Notes: a model not told the origin generated them from the letters alone. 64,000 bases of DNA from Euglena gracilis (GCA_039621445.1 CP154954.1:68048714-68112713); one strand, 5' to 3'; numbered from the stretch's first letter, positions 26,400 through 37,390 are shown. Numbers and translations are program-made.

Positions 26400-27480
26400 T
26401 TTGGGACCCTGGAAATCCCCCAGAGGTTTTTTTACAACCCAGGAAGGGAGGGGGATCGGCAGCCGCCCAACCACCACTGTGGCAGGGATCAGGGGGATCA
26501 AAAAACCCTTTGCAATAACTTGGCAAACGAAGGCACCAGAAGTCCAGAAAAGGCCATTTTGGGGCACTTTTTGGCCCCCTCCCCTCCCCAGGGTTGGTCA
26601 ATTTCAGCCTGGCACTGAAAGGAGGAATTTGACCTTTTGAGGGGTCCCGGCTGCCCCCCAGGGGTCAGTCCGGACCCACCTGGCACGTGGGGGGGGGGGG
26701 CTCTGGACCCCCCCCAACCTAAACCCAATGCACCCTCCTTTAATCGAACCCTGCCCCCCCCCCCCCCCTCAGACGCCCCTCCCCCCCGGACCCCCTCCCC
26801 TACCCCCCTCCTGGGTTTGGATTGGAGAATCAAATATTTTTTTGCTTATTTTTCTGCTTATTTAGCGCTTATTCCCGCTAATTTTAGCGCTTAGATGGGA
26901 ATACATTTAGCGTTTATTCCCTGGCTACCAAAATCTCCGATCGCATTATTGGGATTATGTACTCGCAAAAACGGTTACCCCCCCTCCCCCTGTCCACCGT
27001 CATAACCCCCCAAATAATTCCCTCAAATAATGTTCCCCTCAAAGACCCACTTCCACCACCCAAATACTTGCCCGTCATAGAAAAATGTGTTTTCTGGAGT
27101 GTCGGAACCATGTTTTCATGCAAATTTTTCATGATTTAAGCCGCGTTCCAATTGAAAGTGGGAGGGAAAAGAACAAATTGAACGTTTCTGAGAACAAATT
27201 TGCAACCCACCATCGAGCTTGACTGTGTTGAATATCGATACAGTGCACCTCTGGGTCAAAATTTTACCTCAAAATTACAAAAAAATGACAAATGATATCA
27301 CCCCCCCCCCAATAAGACCTTGGGGCAGACTGTGGCCCCCACATAGCATTCATTCCGGGGATATCATTCCCCTGGGCGTCCCACTTGATCCAGCCCTGGA
27401 GTCAGGCAAGACCCCCCCCCCCCCCCCCGGCAGAACTCAAAAATGTTCATGGGTGACCACATGGGAAACCGTTTAACGTT
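26400..27480. other. No gene seen; C/G blocks and AT-rich filler
   Basis: Contains homopolymer-rich segments (26,640-26,820 and 27,299-27,430) typical of the local MITE-like repeats, and AT-rich sequence between 26,830 and 27,290. The right edge (CCATGGGCACCCGTGAACGG, 27,488) matches half of the palindrome at 38,405. Confidence 0.5.
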
Positions 27481-27596
27481 CATTCACCATGGGCACCCGT
27501 GAACGGAAAGTGAAAAGAACACCTTTTGTGTTTATCTCTGTCGCTAACATCCTTTCGGTGTTTTCGTTTTCCACAACCATGAAGCGTGCCGTGAAC

Positions 27597-27880
27597 CTGA
27601 TGAATACTCAGATGCCTGACCCCCACTGTACAAGAATTTGAGGCTGTTTTGCGAACCACAATGTCGTTATCCGGGCCACTGTCGAAAAAGTATCTGACAC
27701 CAAAGCCAGAAGCTGCAAATGAGCTACCCATTGGAAAGGCCTGACCGGGTGGCCTCCGACAGCATATCCGCATCGGCGGGCAATGGGCCCAGGGCCGAGA
27801 GCAAGGCAGAGGCCAGCGTTGCCGCGATATTGGTGGACTGCCGGGAAAGAGAGGGTTGCGGGGAAGGTTTGCCCCCGAAA
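27597..27880 (-). CDS. Probable exon, unidentified gene
   Basis: The minus strand encodes a good protein-like stretch: GQAFPMGSSFAASGFGVRYF, then FDSGPDNDIVVRKTASNSCT, then VGVRHLSIHQ, ending at a donor (CAG/GTTCAC) at 27,596. Upstream the open frame changes: a second frame reads NAGLCLALGPGPIARRCGYA up to about 27,750. Either a small intron or an indel lies there. No domain recognised. Confidence 0.45.
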
Positions 27881-28509
27881 CACCACTAAACCAAACAACA
27901 AACTCCCCATTCTCCCCGGGGTCCAACGAACACCAAAATGGCAACAGTCACCATCCAAGCAGCGGTGTTTGTTGCGACAGGTGTTCAAAGCAAAACTCCA
28001 CTTGCAATGACAAAAATTGCTTTTCCGAACGGGTTTCAGTTGGACTGGGGTGTTTGTCGGACACATGCTCTTCACGCTGGCCAACCAACCATGCGCCAAC
28101 CTTTCACGGCAACCCAGGCAACAATCAGCAAACAGGAAAATGATAAAAATTCGAAAAAATCAAACATGTCAAAAATATTACACACAGAAGCTGGAAAACC
28201 CCTGTTTTGTATGGATAAAATGTTGCAGCTCCTTTGATAAATTGTGTGATACACTGCCAAATTGCCAGCCCTTCGACTTTTTTTGCAAGGAAGATTGCTA
28301 TTTTTTGGCATTATTTGATGATGGCAAAAATCAGACCATGGCTGCACAACCATATCTTCCCTCTTTCGAAAAGGGCTTTTTCAGGGATCTGACACCAATC
28401 CCTTCTCCCATACCCACACATTCCTCTGGCAGCCTGCCACCCAGACTCTGGAAAATGGGGGGTTATTTGCTGGAAATGACCAACACAAAGACACTTGGGT
28501 TGGGCACAC

Positions 28510-28656
28510 CTGATTTGGAGGGCCATCATTCGCAGTCTGGGTGCCAATACTGTGGTTTGCCACAGGTATGTCCTGTGCAGCTGTGCCTCCGGTCGTCCCG
28601 TTCCCGATTCCTGGTCTCCGCCAGGCCATTTGATCAGGAACCCGTCCAAAGCTCAA
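28510..28656 (-). CDS. Possible exon, unidentified gene
   Basis: The minus frame reads RVPDQMAWRRPGIGNGTTGG then TAAQDIPVANHSIGTQTAND and GPPNQ, followed by a donor (CAG/GTGTGCCC) at 28,509. A 229-codon plus-strand ORF (28,017-28,706) overlaps this and cannot be excluded. The minus choice rests on strand consistency with neighbouring pieces and on the donor. Confidence 0.3.
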
Positions 28657-29049
28657 AGGTTAGGGGCATAAATGGCAGCATTTTTATGATTGCACTACCA
28701 CCGTAATTGGCAGGGGGTTGGTTCATCACACCACCACACCCTTCCCATCCCCAGGAGAAAAAAAGAAACATTTCCGAGCTTTAGGGTGAACTTTGTCAAA
28801 ATATAAAAAAACTCTGGATCTGTGGATCTGTGGACCATACATGGGGGGGTCTCTTTGTCCTGTTGGCAAATGGGGGGACCTGCTCTGGTTCAAAACGAGG
28901 AAGACGACCAAGTTGGGAAGAAAGAACACTCACACCAAGGGATCCCTCGCTCCCAAACAACTCAGCTTTGATCCAGTGATGCAGTTTTGATCCAATGCCA
29001 AACAATCAATACCACAATATGATTCCTTGCGCAGCAGAACAAAAAAAGA

Positions 29050-29355
29050 TGGCAGCAAAAGCCTGATCCTGGGGTTTGTGTTGTGGCTGCATTCACCGGA
29101 GGATCGGCAACCAGTTCCTCCCCAGGAGGCGCCATCGGTTCCTCCATCGCTGCATTTGGATCCCCCAGGGTGTTGTGCGCCGAGGCACTCAGCACCCCAT
29201 TCTGCAGGTCGGTCAGGCTGAAGGTGGTGTTCACGGGCAAGAGGAGGGCAAATGACCCCCCGTACTGCATGGAGCGAAGATGACTCACCTGATACTTCAT
29301 GAGGTTCACTAGCCTGCAGCGAAGAAATTTGGCATCATCCACACAGGCATCTTTT
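29050..29355 (-). CDS. Probable exon(s), unidentified gene
   Basis: The minus strand reads DDAKFLRCRLVNLMKYQ and then meets a perfect donor, CAG/GTGAGT, at 29,288. The frame stays open beyond it: YGGSFALLLPVNTTFSLTDL, QNGVLSASAHNTLGDPNAAM, EEPMAPPGEELVADPPVNAA. A short intron of about 70 nt ending at CACCTTCAG is possible. The 5' side is cut by the MITE-like block at 29,340-29,560, which may have inserted in or beside the exon. Confidence 0.45.
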
Positions 29356-29566
29356 TCAGACCCCAGGTGGGGGGGTTCCCATCCACCCAGCCTGGAGCGG
29401 GACCCCCCTCCCCCCCCCACAAAATCGGGCCGTCTAAAGCCATTTCCCCAAAAAAAATTCGGCGCTCACGCCGAAACCCATACTCGGGCCTCTGGCCCAG
29501 GACCCCTGGGGGGGGGGGGTCCTCAGATTTTAAAAAAAAACCTGGGTCCAGATGCTGAGTGCCGCA
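29340..29566. mobile_element. MITE-like C/G-block element
   Basis: Runs of C and G surround a CGGCGCTCACGCCG hairpin and a CGGGCCTCTGGCCC hairpin. The left edge CAGGCATCTTTTTCAGACCCC is related to the left end of the well-defined element at 37,103 (CAGGCTTCTTTTTAAG), and the right side carries TTTTAAAAAAAAACCTGGG. I could not identify a target duplication. Confidence 0.5.
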
Positions 29567-30365
29567 AGTGAATCGAGGCTGGTTCCCTCTCCATCAATGA
29601 CTGAATCACACCTTTCAATATTTTCCTCTAAAAGTGACCATTACACGTGGAGAACCAAACTGCCACAGACAGGGGGGAATTTATATTGGAGGCCTTCAAA
29701 AAAAAATTGTGGGAAAATTGCGGGAAATTGCGGAAAAAAATCGATATCGGGAATAGGGGACTTTGAAAAAAAAATCACACCATTTTGCAACATTGGTGTA
29801 CATTTTGAGCTATCGTTCACACATTTTAAAGCATGATCTTTGCAATTTTGGGAACACACCCATTGCAAAATATGGATTTTGTTGGGCAAAAAAAACCGAA
29901 AGCGACAAAAAATTGATGAAAAATTTGGTCTCAGGGGGAAAATTGCTGAAAGATGAGGAATTTTTCTATATTGGAATCATTTCCCAGCAGAGATCCCAAA
30001 AAACCCAAAAAACCAAACAAACCCTGCAAATTTTACCAGAATCAGCAAAATTTGGCAAATTTTTGCAAAGCTTGAAAGAAATTAGCTAAAAAGCACTTGC
30101 ATTCCTTTGTGGAAAATTCAGGGAATGGCCGGGACCCACTTCACCTTTCCGTTTCAGATTGATGTGGAAACACTGTAGAAAGGGAAAAAATTGCGGGAAA
30201 ACTGCTGAATTGCAGAAAATTGCGTATACCAATCCCCCTGCACAGACCTCTCCTTAGTGTGTATCGGCGATACACACCGATACAGAATTTTTTTTGCCAA
30301 TACACACCGTTACACAAAAAAAAATTGCCAATACACACTGAGACCGGGCTGTTTTCTACCAACCC
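29567..30365. other. AT-rich sequence without a convincing gene
   Basis: Contains GGGAAAATTGCGGGAAATTGCGG-like repeats (about 29,707-29,740 and 30,180-30,225) and a GTGTATCG-G-CGATACAC palindrome at about 30,258, followed by related ACACACCG repeats. ORFs are short and lysine/asparagine-biased. Confidence 0.45.
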
Positions 30366-30860
30366 CGGGGGGGAGGGAGGGGTCCGGAGTGCCTGTGAGT
30401 GCCTGCCCAGGCAGGCACTACCCCCCTGTGTGCACTGTGGCTGTTTTTTTGGTGCCTTTTATCCCTTCTCCTGGCCTGGCGCTGTTGTCTGCCTCTGGCC
30501 TTTTTGTCTGTGTGCAGGCACTACCCCCCCCCCGGGGGGTCGGATTTCGGCCTGTGCCCATTCCTTTGAAAATAGGCCATTTTTGGCTCCCTGGCGCCTT
30601 CGGCGCTGGGGCTGTGCTAGGGCACTTTTGGCCATGTGCCCTCCCCCCCGGGGGGTCGGATTTGGAGTGCCTTGGAGTGCCTGCCCAGGCAGGCACCCGA
30701 CTAAAACACAGCCTGACTGAGACACGAAATTTCAATCGTGGCGTTGGGGGGAAATCACAAATTGATCAGGCTGGATTTGACCGGGGGGTGGGCCGGTCTC
30801 GGGGTGTCCTGGAGTGCCTGGGAAGCAGGCGCTCCCCCCCCCCCCGGTGGGGTCAACGCC
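30366..30860. mobile_element. MITE-like repeat of the GTGCCTGCC family
   Basis: GAGTGCCTGCCCAGGCAGGC occurs twice (about 30,396 and 30,676), each copy nearly self-complementary. Between them lie (C)n(G)n blocks and a central GGCGCCTTCGGCGC hairpin at about 30,595. A further GAGTGCCTGGGAAGCAGGCGC follows at 30,812. The plan (terminal palindromes, C/G blocks, central GGCGCC hairpin) is the same as in the CAGTCAGTCACT elements although the sequence differs. Confidence 0.6.
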
Positions 30861-31629
30861 TCCTTAAATTTTGGCCTGAAATTGATCTGTTGACACCATT
30901 GCCACATATTCTTGTGGTTATTGGCCCCAGCAACCCAGAAAGCGTGGCAGGGAATCTCACCGGCTGCTATGGTTGTGGTTGGGAGAGGGACGCTGCTCCC
31001 TCGCACGGAAAATGCAGAGCCCAGTTACATTTGATCATGTCCACTCGCCTCGGCTGATCCTGTTTTGGCCTTTGTGGTTTTTTACTTTTTTTCAGATATT
31101 TGGTTTTTGGCGCATAACCCCCCCTAAATAAGACCCCTGGAAACCTCCAGGGGGGGGGGGTCTTTTTGGGGGGTTCTCATTTGTTGGGATTTTTTCTTGA
31201 CCGACCCTGTCCCGAAAAACATCATTTCAGGTCCCCAAAAACTCTGAAATACCTCCTTCGGCACTTCGCGCCATGTGTAAATTGGTATAAGTTGACATTT
31301 ACCACGTTTTTGGAACTTCAAAACCCTGGATTTTTTTTTTGAAATTTCATCATTTTTGTGTATGAAATCGGGGTATTGGTGTTTTCAGGGAAATTCTTCA
31401 CCATCCCCGCTGCTTCAAGCCATTAAGGGGGGCCCTATTTTTTTGGACTTTTGCTGGATGGCCCAAGGGGTCTTATTTTGGGGGGTCCTATTTTGGGGGG
31501 GTTATTTTTGGAGGGGGTGTTTGTAACGTACATACAACAACGTTGCTCTCCGGGGGTACAAACAGCCAGCTCCCCCCTCCCCCAGGACCAACCCAACCAA
31601 CCTCTGGGGTCACCAACCTTTAAAAAAAG

Positions 31630-31890
31630 CCTTGAAAAAGAAAATGGACATCACCGCCCTTTTTGGAAACCTGGAACGAGTGCTCCAATAATACCTGGAG
31701 TACTGCACCTACGTCTGGCACCACTGCACACCGATTCAAGATCTGTGGGTGGTCAATCACCAGATCATGGTTGCGCTGCATGAGTGCTTCAACACGCTTC
31801 AGACGTGCAACAAGCTTGCCAAACTTATGGCTGTTGTCGTGCACTTGCACATTCCAGGCAGGATTGACCAGCAAAGCCAGCGGCAGGCTG
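31630..31890 (-). CDS. Probable exon, unidentified gene
   Basis: The minus strand reads LPLALLVNPAWNVQVHDNSH, then KFGKLVARLKRVEALMQRNH, then DLVIDHPQILNRCAVVPDVG and AVLQVLLEHSFQVSKK, a helix-rich pattern. A candidate acceptor (CTGACAACAG) precedes it at 31,891. The plus strand has a competing frame (WVVNHQIMVALHECFNTLQT) with an in-frame stop. No family recognised. Confidence 0.4.
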
Positions 31891-32134
31891 TTGTCAGTTG
31901 ACAGGAGGCGTGAAATTACACATGAGCAGATGGAAAAAAAAATGCACTGGGGGGACAGCACCCTGCGTTTGCAATGCAAATTCCCCAAAACTTTGCATTG
32001 CAAATCCTGATGCTGGGGACTTCAAAAACGTGGGTTATCTCCAAAACGTAAAACCCTCAAAACTACACAAAATTTCTCACTTCTTCCTTCTATGTTAAAA
32101 AAAAAACACCGCAAATAAAAGCGACAAAAATTAC

Positions 32135-32285
32135 CGAAACCTTGAAGAATATGCAATTGCTTCATGGTGCATGATAATAAAGGTTCAAGAGATGGCAACA
32201 GTTTGATCAGCACTCTACAAACCAATGCAAGCTGCATGTCATTCATTTTGACAATCAGCGAACTGAAATCCGTGCACACACTGAA
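32135..32285 (-). CDS. Possible exon, unidentified gene
   Basis: The minus strand reads TDFSSLIVKMNDMQLALVCR then VLIKLLPSLEPLLSCTMKQL and HILQGFGNF, an amphipathic helical pattern of the kind seen in ARM/HEAT repeats, but too short to assign. It lies upstream, on the same strand, of the piece at 31,630-31,890. Confidence 0.35.
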
Positions 32286-32558
32286 GAACAGATGGTGTGT
32301 GGTGCATCAAATCAAAAAAAAATTCTTTGTGGTTCTGCTTCGATCAATTCAACTCCCATGATACAATAAAAATCTTTTGGTGATACATATGTGATACACA
32401 AATTTTCCTTGGTGAAACATATAACAAAAGTTGTGAAGCACAAACTTGTGAGATGAAAAAATTACAGACGAACATAAGATGTCGCTCACCAAGGCTTGAG
32501 GAACTCAGATTCCCATGGCTGCCTCTTCACGGCTACAGCTGTGTAGCTGGACACATAA

Positions 32559-33963
32559 ACCAGGTTTTGAATAATGCTGAGCTCTTAATAAGCGCGCACC
32601 CACCCCTTCATTGACCAGGGTGTGACGTAGAGCTGAGCTCTTTGGGAGACCACCCCGGCCCGGCCCGGCCTGCCAGCGGCCCAGCGGCACGGCGCGGCGG
32701 CCCGGTGGCTCGGCGGCCCGGCCGCCCGGTGGCCCGGCCCGGCCGGCGGCCCAGCGGCCCGGCCCGGCCCGGTGGCCTGGCCCGGCCGGCGGCCCAGCGG
32801 CCCGGCCCGGCCCGGCGGCCCGGCCGGAGCTCATTTTCGGCTCAAAAACATTTTTTTCCAGGTCCGGGAGGTCCAAAAACATCGTTTTGGGCAAAAAAAT
32901 TTCGATTTTTTCGACTTTTTTTACCCAAAAGTGACCCAAAATCCATTGTTTTCGGGTTGAAAAACGCTCATTTTCGGCTCAAAAACAGTTTTTCTGGGTC
33001 CGGGAGGCCAAAAAACATCGTTTCGGGCAAAAAAAAATTCCCAGAGTCAATGGGTTGGCGGCCCAAAACGGGGCGCTGGCGGGTCGAAAAACGCTCATTT
33101 TCGGCTCAAAAACAGTTTTTCTGGGTCCGGGAGGCCAAAAAAACATGGTTTCGGACGGAAAAACTTTTTTCGATTTTTTTTCGACTTTTTTGGCCGAAAA
33201 CGGCTAAGTCGAACAGTGGAAAAAGTGTACAAAATGGCCTAAAATGGCCTAAATTGGCCGAAAAACGGCCGTATCTTGGGCCAGGCGGGGAGATGCGGGG
33301 AAAAGAAAACCCCAGTAGATAGAGCGTTCCAAGGGCTTCAATTTAGGTCTCTGGACATTTCCTTTGATTTTGCATCATTTTCGAGAAATTTTGAAAACAT
33401 CGATTTTTTGACCCCCCCCCACCCCCCGAAAACGGCTAAGTGGAACAGAGGGAAAAGTGTACAAAATGGCCATCTGCGCCGAAAACGGCCGTATCTCGGG
33501 ATGGGTGGGGAGTTGCGGGGAAATCAAAATACCGGTAGATGGGGCGTTCCAAGGGCTTCAAATTAGGTCTCGGGACATTTCCTTTGATTTGGCTTCATTT
33601 TGGAGATATTTTGAAAATTGACATTTTTTGGCCGAAATGGCAGAGTCCAAAGGGGGGGGGGGCTTATCCAGGGGGGGCGGGCCGGTCCTACCCAGTTTGG
33701 ACCCCTTCGCGCGTGAATAACTCGGGCCTGGCGGGGAGTTGGGGGGGGGGTCAAACCCAGGTGATTCGGAAACTAGGAATCCAGTCGCTCGCGACTGAAA
33801 AAAAAATTCCGGGAACCGGGCCGGGATCATGGTGATAATCCGCCGGTTCCCGAGGTGGCCCCGACCCGGGGGGGCGGGGGGAGGGCGGGGGGGGGGGGGC
33901 GAGGGGGGGTTTCGCCAGGGGTAAGCTTCGCTCTTACCCATAAAGGGATAAGAGCTCAGCGAC
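32559..33963 (+). repeat. Interspersed non-coding repeat R, copy 2
   Basis: Collinear with 23,093-24,352. It keeps the GCTGAGCTCTTAATAAGCG left end, three GGTCCGGGAGG blocks (about 32,862, 32,998, 33,125), the CGGCCGTATCTTGGG/CTCGGG blocks, and the GGTAAGCTTCGCTCTTACC...GAGCTCAGCG right end. It differs by a 170-bp CGGCC-rich microsatellite (32,655-32,826) and by lengths of C/G runs. Confidence 0.75.
32655..32826. repeat. CCGGCCCGG/CGGCCCAGCGG GC-only microsatellite
   Basis: About 170 bp composed almost only of G and C with degenerate CCGGCCCGGCC and GGCGGCCCAGCGGCCC units. It lies inside repeat R copy 2 and is absent from copy 1, so it expanded or inserted after the copies separated. Confidence 0.8.
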
Positions 33964-34206
33964 CCCCCCATATAAACTGGCCCACTCCATGGAGCTCTTT
34001 TGACTGAAATGCAAGGGTTTTGTGCGCAAAATGGGGCGCCGGGGGGGGGGTCGAAAAACGCTCATTTTTGGGAACCGGGAACCAGGCCAGGATCATGGTG
34101 ATAATCCGTCAGTTCTCCTGGTGGCCCCGACCCGGGGGGGGGGGGGGGTTTCCCCAGGGGTGAGCTTCGCTCTTACCCTGAAGGGATAAGAGCTCAGCGA
34201 CCCCCC
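33964..34206 (+). repeat. Internally deleted fragment of repeat R
   Basis: Begins with GGCCCACTCCATGGAGCTCTTTTG and GGGCGCCGG..TCGAAAAACGCTC as in the left part of copy 1. It then jumps directly to AGGATCATGGTGATAATCCG and ends AAGAGCTCAGCGACCC. It abuts copy 2 directly. Confidence 0.65.
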
Positions 34207-34424
34207 AAATAATACCCCCCCGGGGTATTATTTTTTCCGAAGTCCCGGCCCTAAGGGGGGGGTATTATTTTTTTTTTTTTTTTTTTTTTTTGAGGGGGTG
34301 GGTAGGGTTGGTGTGGGGCTTGGGGGGGGGGGTAGTATTTGGGGGGGGGGGGGTGATAGCACCCTAAAAATTTCGAAATCGAAATCCCGTAGGACCCAAA
34401 ATAGCGCCAAACCCCCCTTTCCAC

Positions 34425-34722
34425 TCTGAAAAACCAGTCAGTCACTTTACTCCCCCCCGGGGGGGGAGTAAAGTGACTGACTGGTTTCTGCCACTCTTGA
34501 ATGCGCTTATGTTGGCAAAGCAATATTGCCAAAAAAAATCGCAAAAATACAAAAAAATTCCGGTGCCTTCGGTGCCAGGCCAGCCACTTTTCACTTTCAG
34601 GCCTACCCCACCCCCGGGGGGAGGGGGGTCTTGGCCAGAAAACCAGTCAGCCACTCTGAAAAAAACCAGTCAGTCACCCCCAGTGCCGGGGTGGGGTGGG
34701 ACAGGTGTTAAGCAATGGTATG
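34425..34722. mobile_element. MITE of the CAGTCAGTCACT family with a near-perfect 57-nt palindrome
   Basis: Contains a perfect inverted repeat with 28-nt arms around one G (34,431-34,487; AAACCAGTCAGTCACTTTAC then C7-G8 then its complement), a central GGTGCCTTCGGTGCC hairpin, and a right end GTTAAGCAATGGTATG whose complement CATACCATTGCTTAAC matches the left end of the 18,576 element. CCTCCAAA follows the right end, but a matching left duplication was not found. Confidence 0.6.
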
Positions 34723-35560
34723 CCTCCAAAGCATAATCACAAGAAAAATGTTCCATTTGTCTGCACTGAGGCAAAGAAACAAGGATGAAAAGCGGAACAG
34801 AAAGGGAAAAAACATTTTTATGTAAAAACGTAAAATCTTAAAATTAAAACGTAAAATTTTAATGTATCACATGTATCACCAAAATAAAAAAAATGTTTCA
34901 AAAATACATGTGTGATACATGTGTGATACATGTGTGATACATGTGTGATACATTAAAATTTGTTTGGTGATACATATGGGATACATAAAAAAATTTTGGT
35001 GATACATACGTGATACATTAATTTTTAGGCTGTGATACATGTGATATGTAAAAAAAAATTGGTGATAAATGGAGGTCTGGGGTCAATTATTTTGTATTTT
35101 ATTTTGGCAGCCATAACTTCGACTGCCAAAAAAAAAAACTGTGTTGTGTGCTGTGAAAAGGTCCCGGACATGCCCCATATTGTAGCCAGCACAATGCCCA
35201 TCAAAACAAGGTCTCCACACATATTTTGTGATTCTCCCTCCTTCAGTCCTTCCCGAGGTATGAGCCCCTCAAAAGTGGGTTGACAAATTACAGTGATGCC
35301 ATATATTTACAATTTTTTTGATAGTGAAGAGGAATTTGCATGCAATTTGGGTCAATTCAATTGGCAATCCGGAAAAAAATCGTGTTTTTGAATCCAAGCT
35401 GGCACTCTTATTTTTGGCTGAATTTCCAGCAGCTTTCGGAAGCCTAGTTTGGGTTCAGAGATTGGGGGAAACAAGGGGATGACCAAAGTTGACGTGGCTG
35501 ACCTTGCAAAAAAAAAATTGTTACCTCAGCACAAACCACAAATTGATAATAGGGAAGATT
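34723..35560. other. AT-rich, TGTGATACATG microsatellite; no gene seen
   Basis: An 11-bp tandem repeat (GATACATGTGT) runs about 34,905-34,955, with degenerate GTGATACAT copies to 35,048. A related GTGATACATATGTGATACA occurs at 32,380. The rest has no convincing coding frame. Confidence 0.5.
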
Positions 35561-35561
35561 G

Positions 35562-36150
35562 GGTTGATGAAGATCCGCACCTGCCAAGGTCCACACACGG
35601 GCCAATTGAAGCAAGCAGCTGCTCGCACATCACGGCTGCGTTCTCAAAGGTGACACGGAAGCTCAGCAGTTTCAGCGCCCTCCTTACGATGCACTTCTCT
35701 CTGCTGAAGGTGTACCAGGACAAAGTGGGATCCACCATCACCTTAGAGGAAAAAGGTAAACATTCAAATATATCAGTGGTAAACCATACAATCTCGGTCG
35801 CAATCTTGATGCACAAGTTCCAAATCTGAAGTGCAGTGGGAGGCGAGTGAATGAGCCACTGCTCATCCAGGAATAGGAGGTGGATGACCAGGTCCATGCC
35901 GCCCCAGGCCACAAAGGCCATCAAAGGCATTGTTGACACATTGTGGGTCAATTCCAAGCTTCTTCTCAAACCTTTCCAATATCTCAGGGGGAGTACTGCA
36001 ATATCCAATGTTCACTCCACGCAGCCGCAAACCGGGGGGATAACCGACCAGGTCCCCCACCAGGCTCCTCCGGCTGGGGAAGGGGGTGACAACTTCCACC
36101 ATGTGGTGCCAAAAACAAAAATCACACAGAGTGATGGTTATTGGTTCCCG
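35562..36150 (-). CDS. Probable exons with a 48-nt intron, unidentified gene
   Basis: Minus strand, 5' to 3'. About 36,150-35,920 reads FWHHMVEVVTPFPSRRSLVG, DLVGYPPGLRLRGVNIGYCS, TPPEILERFEKKLGIDPQCV. A second frame then reads MPLMAFVAWGGMDLVIHLLF, LDEQWLIHSPPTALQIWNLC, IKIATEI, so an indel or an unseen intron lies near 35,930. A clear intron follows at 35,742-35,789 (GTATGG to CCTCTAAG, 48 nt), then VMVDPTLSWYTFSREKCIVR and RALKLLSFRVTFENAAVMCE. No family recognised. The plus strand also carries an open frame. Confidence 0.45.
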
Positions 36151-36560
36151 GCTGGGCTCGAACCAAGGAAATAAAAATTCTTTACAAAAAGAAATTCCTT
36201 GCAAAAAGGAAATATAGCACTTTTTTTTAAAACGGGTCCAAACTTCCCAATTCTGGGCCAAAAAATGGGGGGGGGGGGATATTTCAACTGGGGAAAATAT
36301 ACGGTGACGCATACTTTTTTTTTTAGGCGCCTTAAAAACCTTTGAAAAAAACCCTTAAAAAACGCCTTTAAAAAAAGTTTTGAGAAATTTCGCCTTTTTC
36401 AACATTTTTTAAAAAAGAGAGAAACTTGAAAACCACATTCTCTGCACACAGCACCCCCAAATTCTGCCTCCACCCCCATCTCTCCCATGCCTCCCCTGTG
36501 TCATATTTGGACCAGGCGGGGGCACGTGAAAAAAAAAAAGAAGCATGATTGATATGGTAC

Positions 36561-36865
36561 TGGAATGGCTGCTTCCTTCAAATAAACGTTGTGCCACCCG
36601 AACAAGGACTTTCTTCACACGACGGGCATCATGTGCATGAACTGCATCCTGCAGCTCCAGGAGTACAGGAGGAATATCTGCAAAATTTTCGTTGACTTTT
36701 CTCTGGAGTTTCGGGGACAGTTTTCCCTTGAGGGTGTGCCAAGAGCGTGGGGTACATCCAGTGTAACGCGCACCATCCACAAGGTAGAACAAATTGCGCC
36801 CTTTTGGCAAGAGCGCCATCTTTGAGTCTGTTGAACGGGGATTACAGACAGCAAATTGTTCTCAC
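36561..36865 (-). CDS. Probable exon with upstream 46-nt intron, unidentified gene
   Basis: The minus strand reads MALLPKGRNLFYLVDGARYT, GCTPRSWHTLKGKLSPKLQR, KVNENFADIPPVLLELQDAV, HAHDARRVKKVLVRVAQRLF, a clearly protein-like stretch (36,819-36,561) followed by a GTACCA donor. Upstream, 36,820-36,865 looks like an intron (GTGAGA to CTCAAAG, 46 nt), so the Met need not be the start. The family is unrecognised. It is the most upstream well-supported piece of the minus-strand series. Confidence 0.5.
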
Positions 36866-37102
36866 CCCTGGCACCCAACCCATTCATTTGGGGATTTCCT
36901 TGGGGGCAGAAATTTTTGTTTTTGGCCACATTTCAGAACCTGCCCCTTCAAATAACCACAAAAGCCCCCAAATGGCTGAAACGGGCCCCAAAATATGGGT
37001 CTCTGACCGTTTTAAGGGCGTTGTACCCTAACCGAAAGGGGGGGGATGCATAACAGATAAATACCACAAAAAATGCTAAAAAGTGTCCAAAATGGTTTGC
37101 AC

Positions 37103-37390
37103 CAGGCTTCTTTTTAAGACCCCTGGGGGGGGGGGAGGGGGGGTCCCCCCCACCCACCCAGGGGGCCGCGGGACCCCCCCCCCGGGGGGGGGGGAGGGGC
37201 GGGGACCCCCCCCCCAAATCGGGCCCGTTAAAGGCAATTTTCAAAAATTTTCGGCGCTTTGCGCCGAAAAGGTATACCCAGCGCCTCCGGCGCGGGACTC
37301 CCCCCCCGGGGGGGTCCGGCCCGGACCCTCCCACCCACCCTCCCTCCCCCCGGGGGGGGGGGGGAGTCAGGTGACTTAAAAAGAAGCCTG
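37103..37390. mobile_element. hAT-like MITE with 8-bp target duplication
   Basis: A 288-bp element with terminal inverted repeats CAGGCTTCTTTTTAAG / CTTAAAAAGAAGCCTG, flanked by an exact 8-bp duplication GTTTGCAC (37,095-37,102 and 37,391-37,398). The interior has long C and G runs, a GGCGCTTTGCGCC hairpin and a GCGCCTCCGGCGC hairpin. There is no ORF for a transposase. Confidence 0.88.

Noticed and set aside
36120-36175. tRNA T-arm-like GGTTCGAGCCC on the minus strand.
   Set aside because: No matching acceptor, D or anticodon arms upstream; the adjoining sequence is AT-rich and unstructured.
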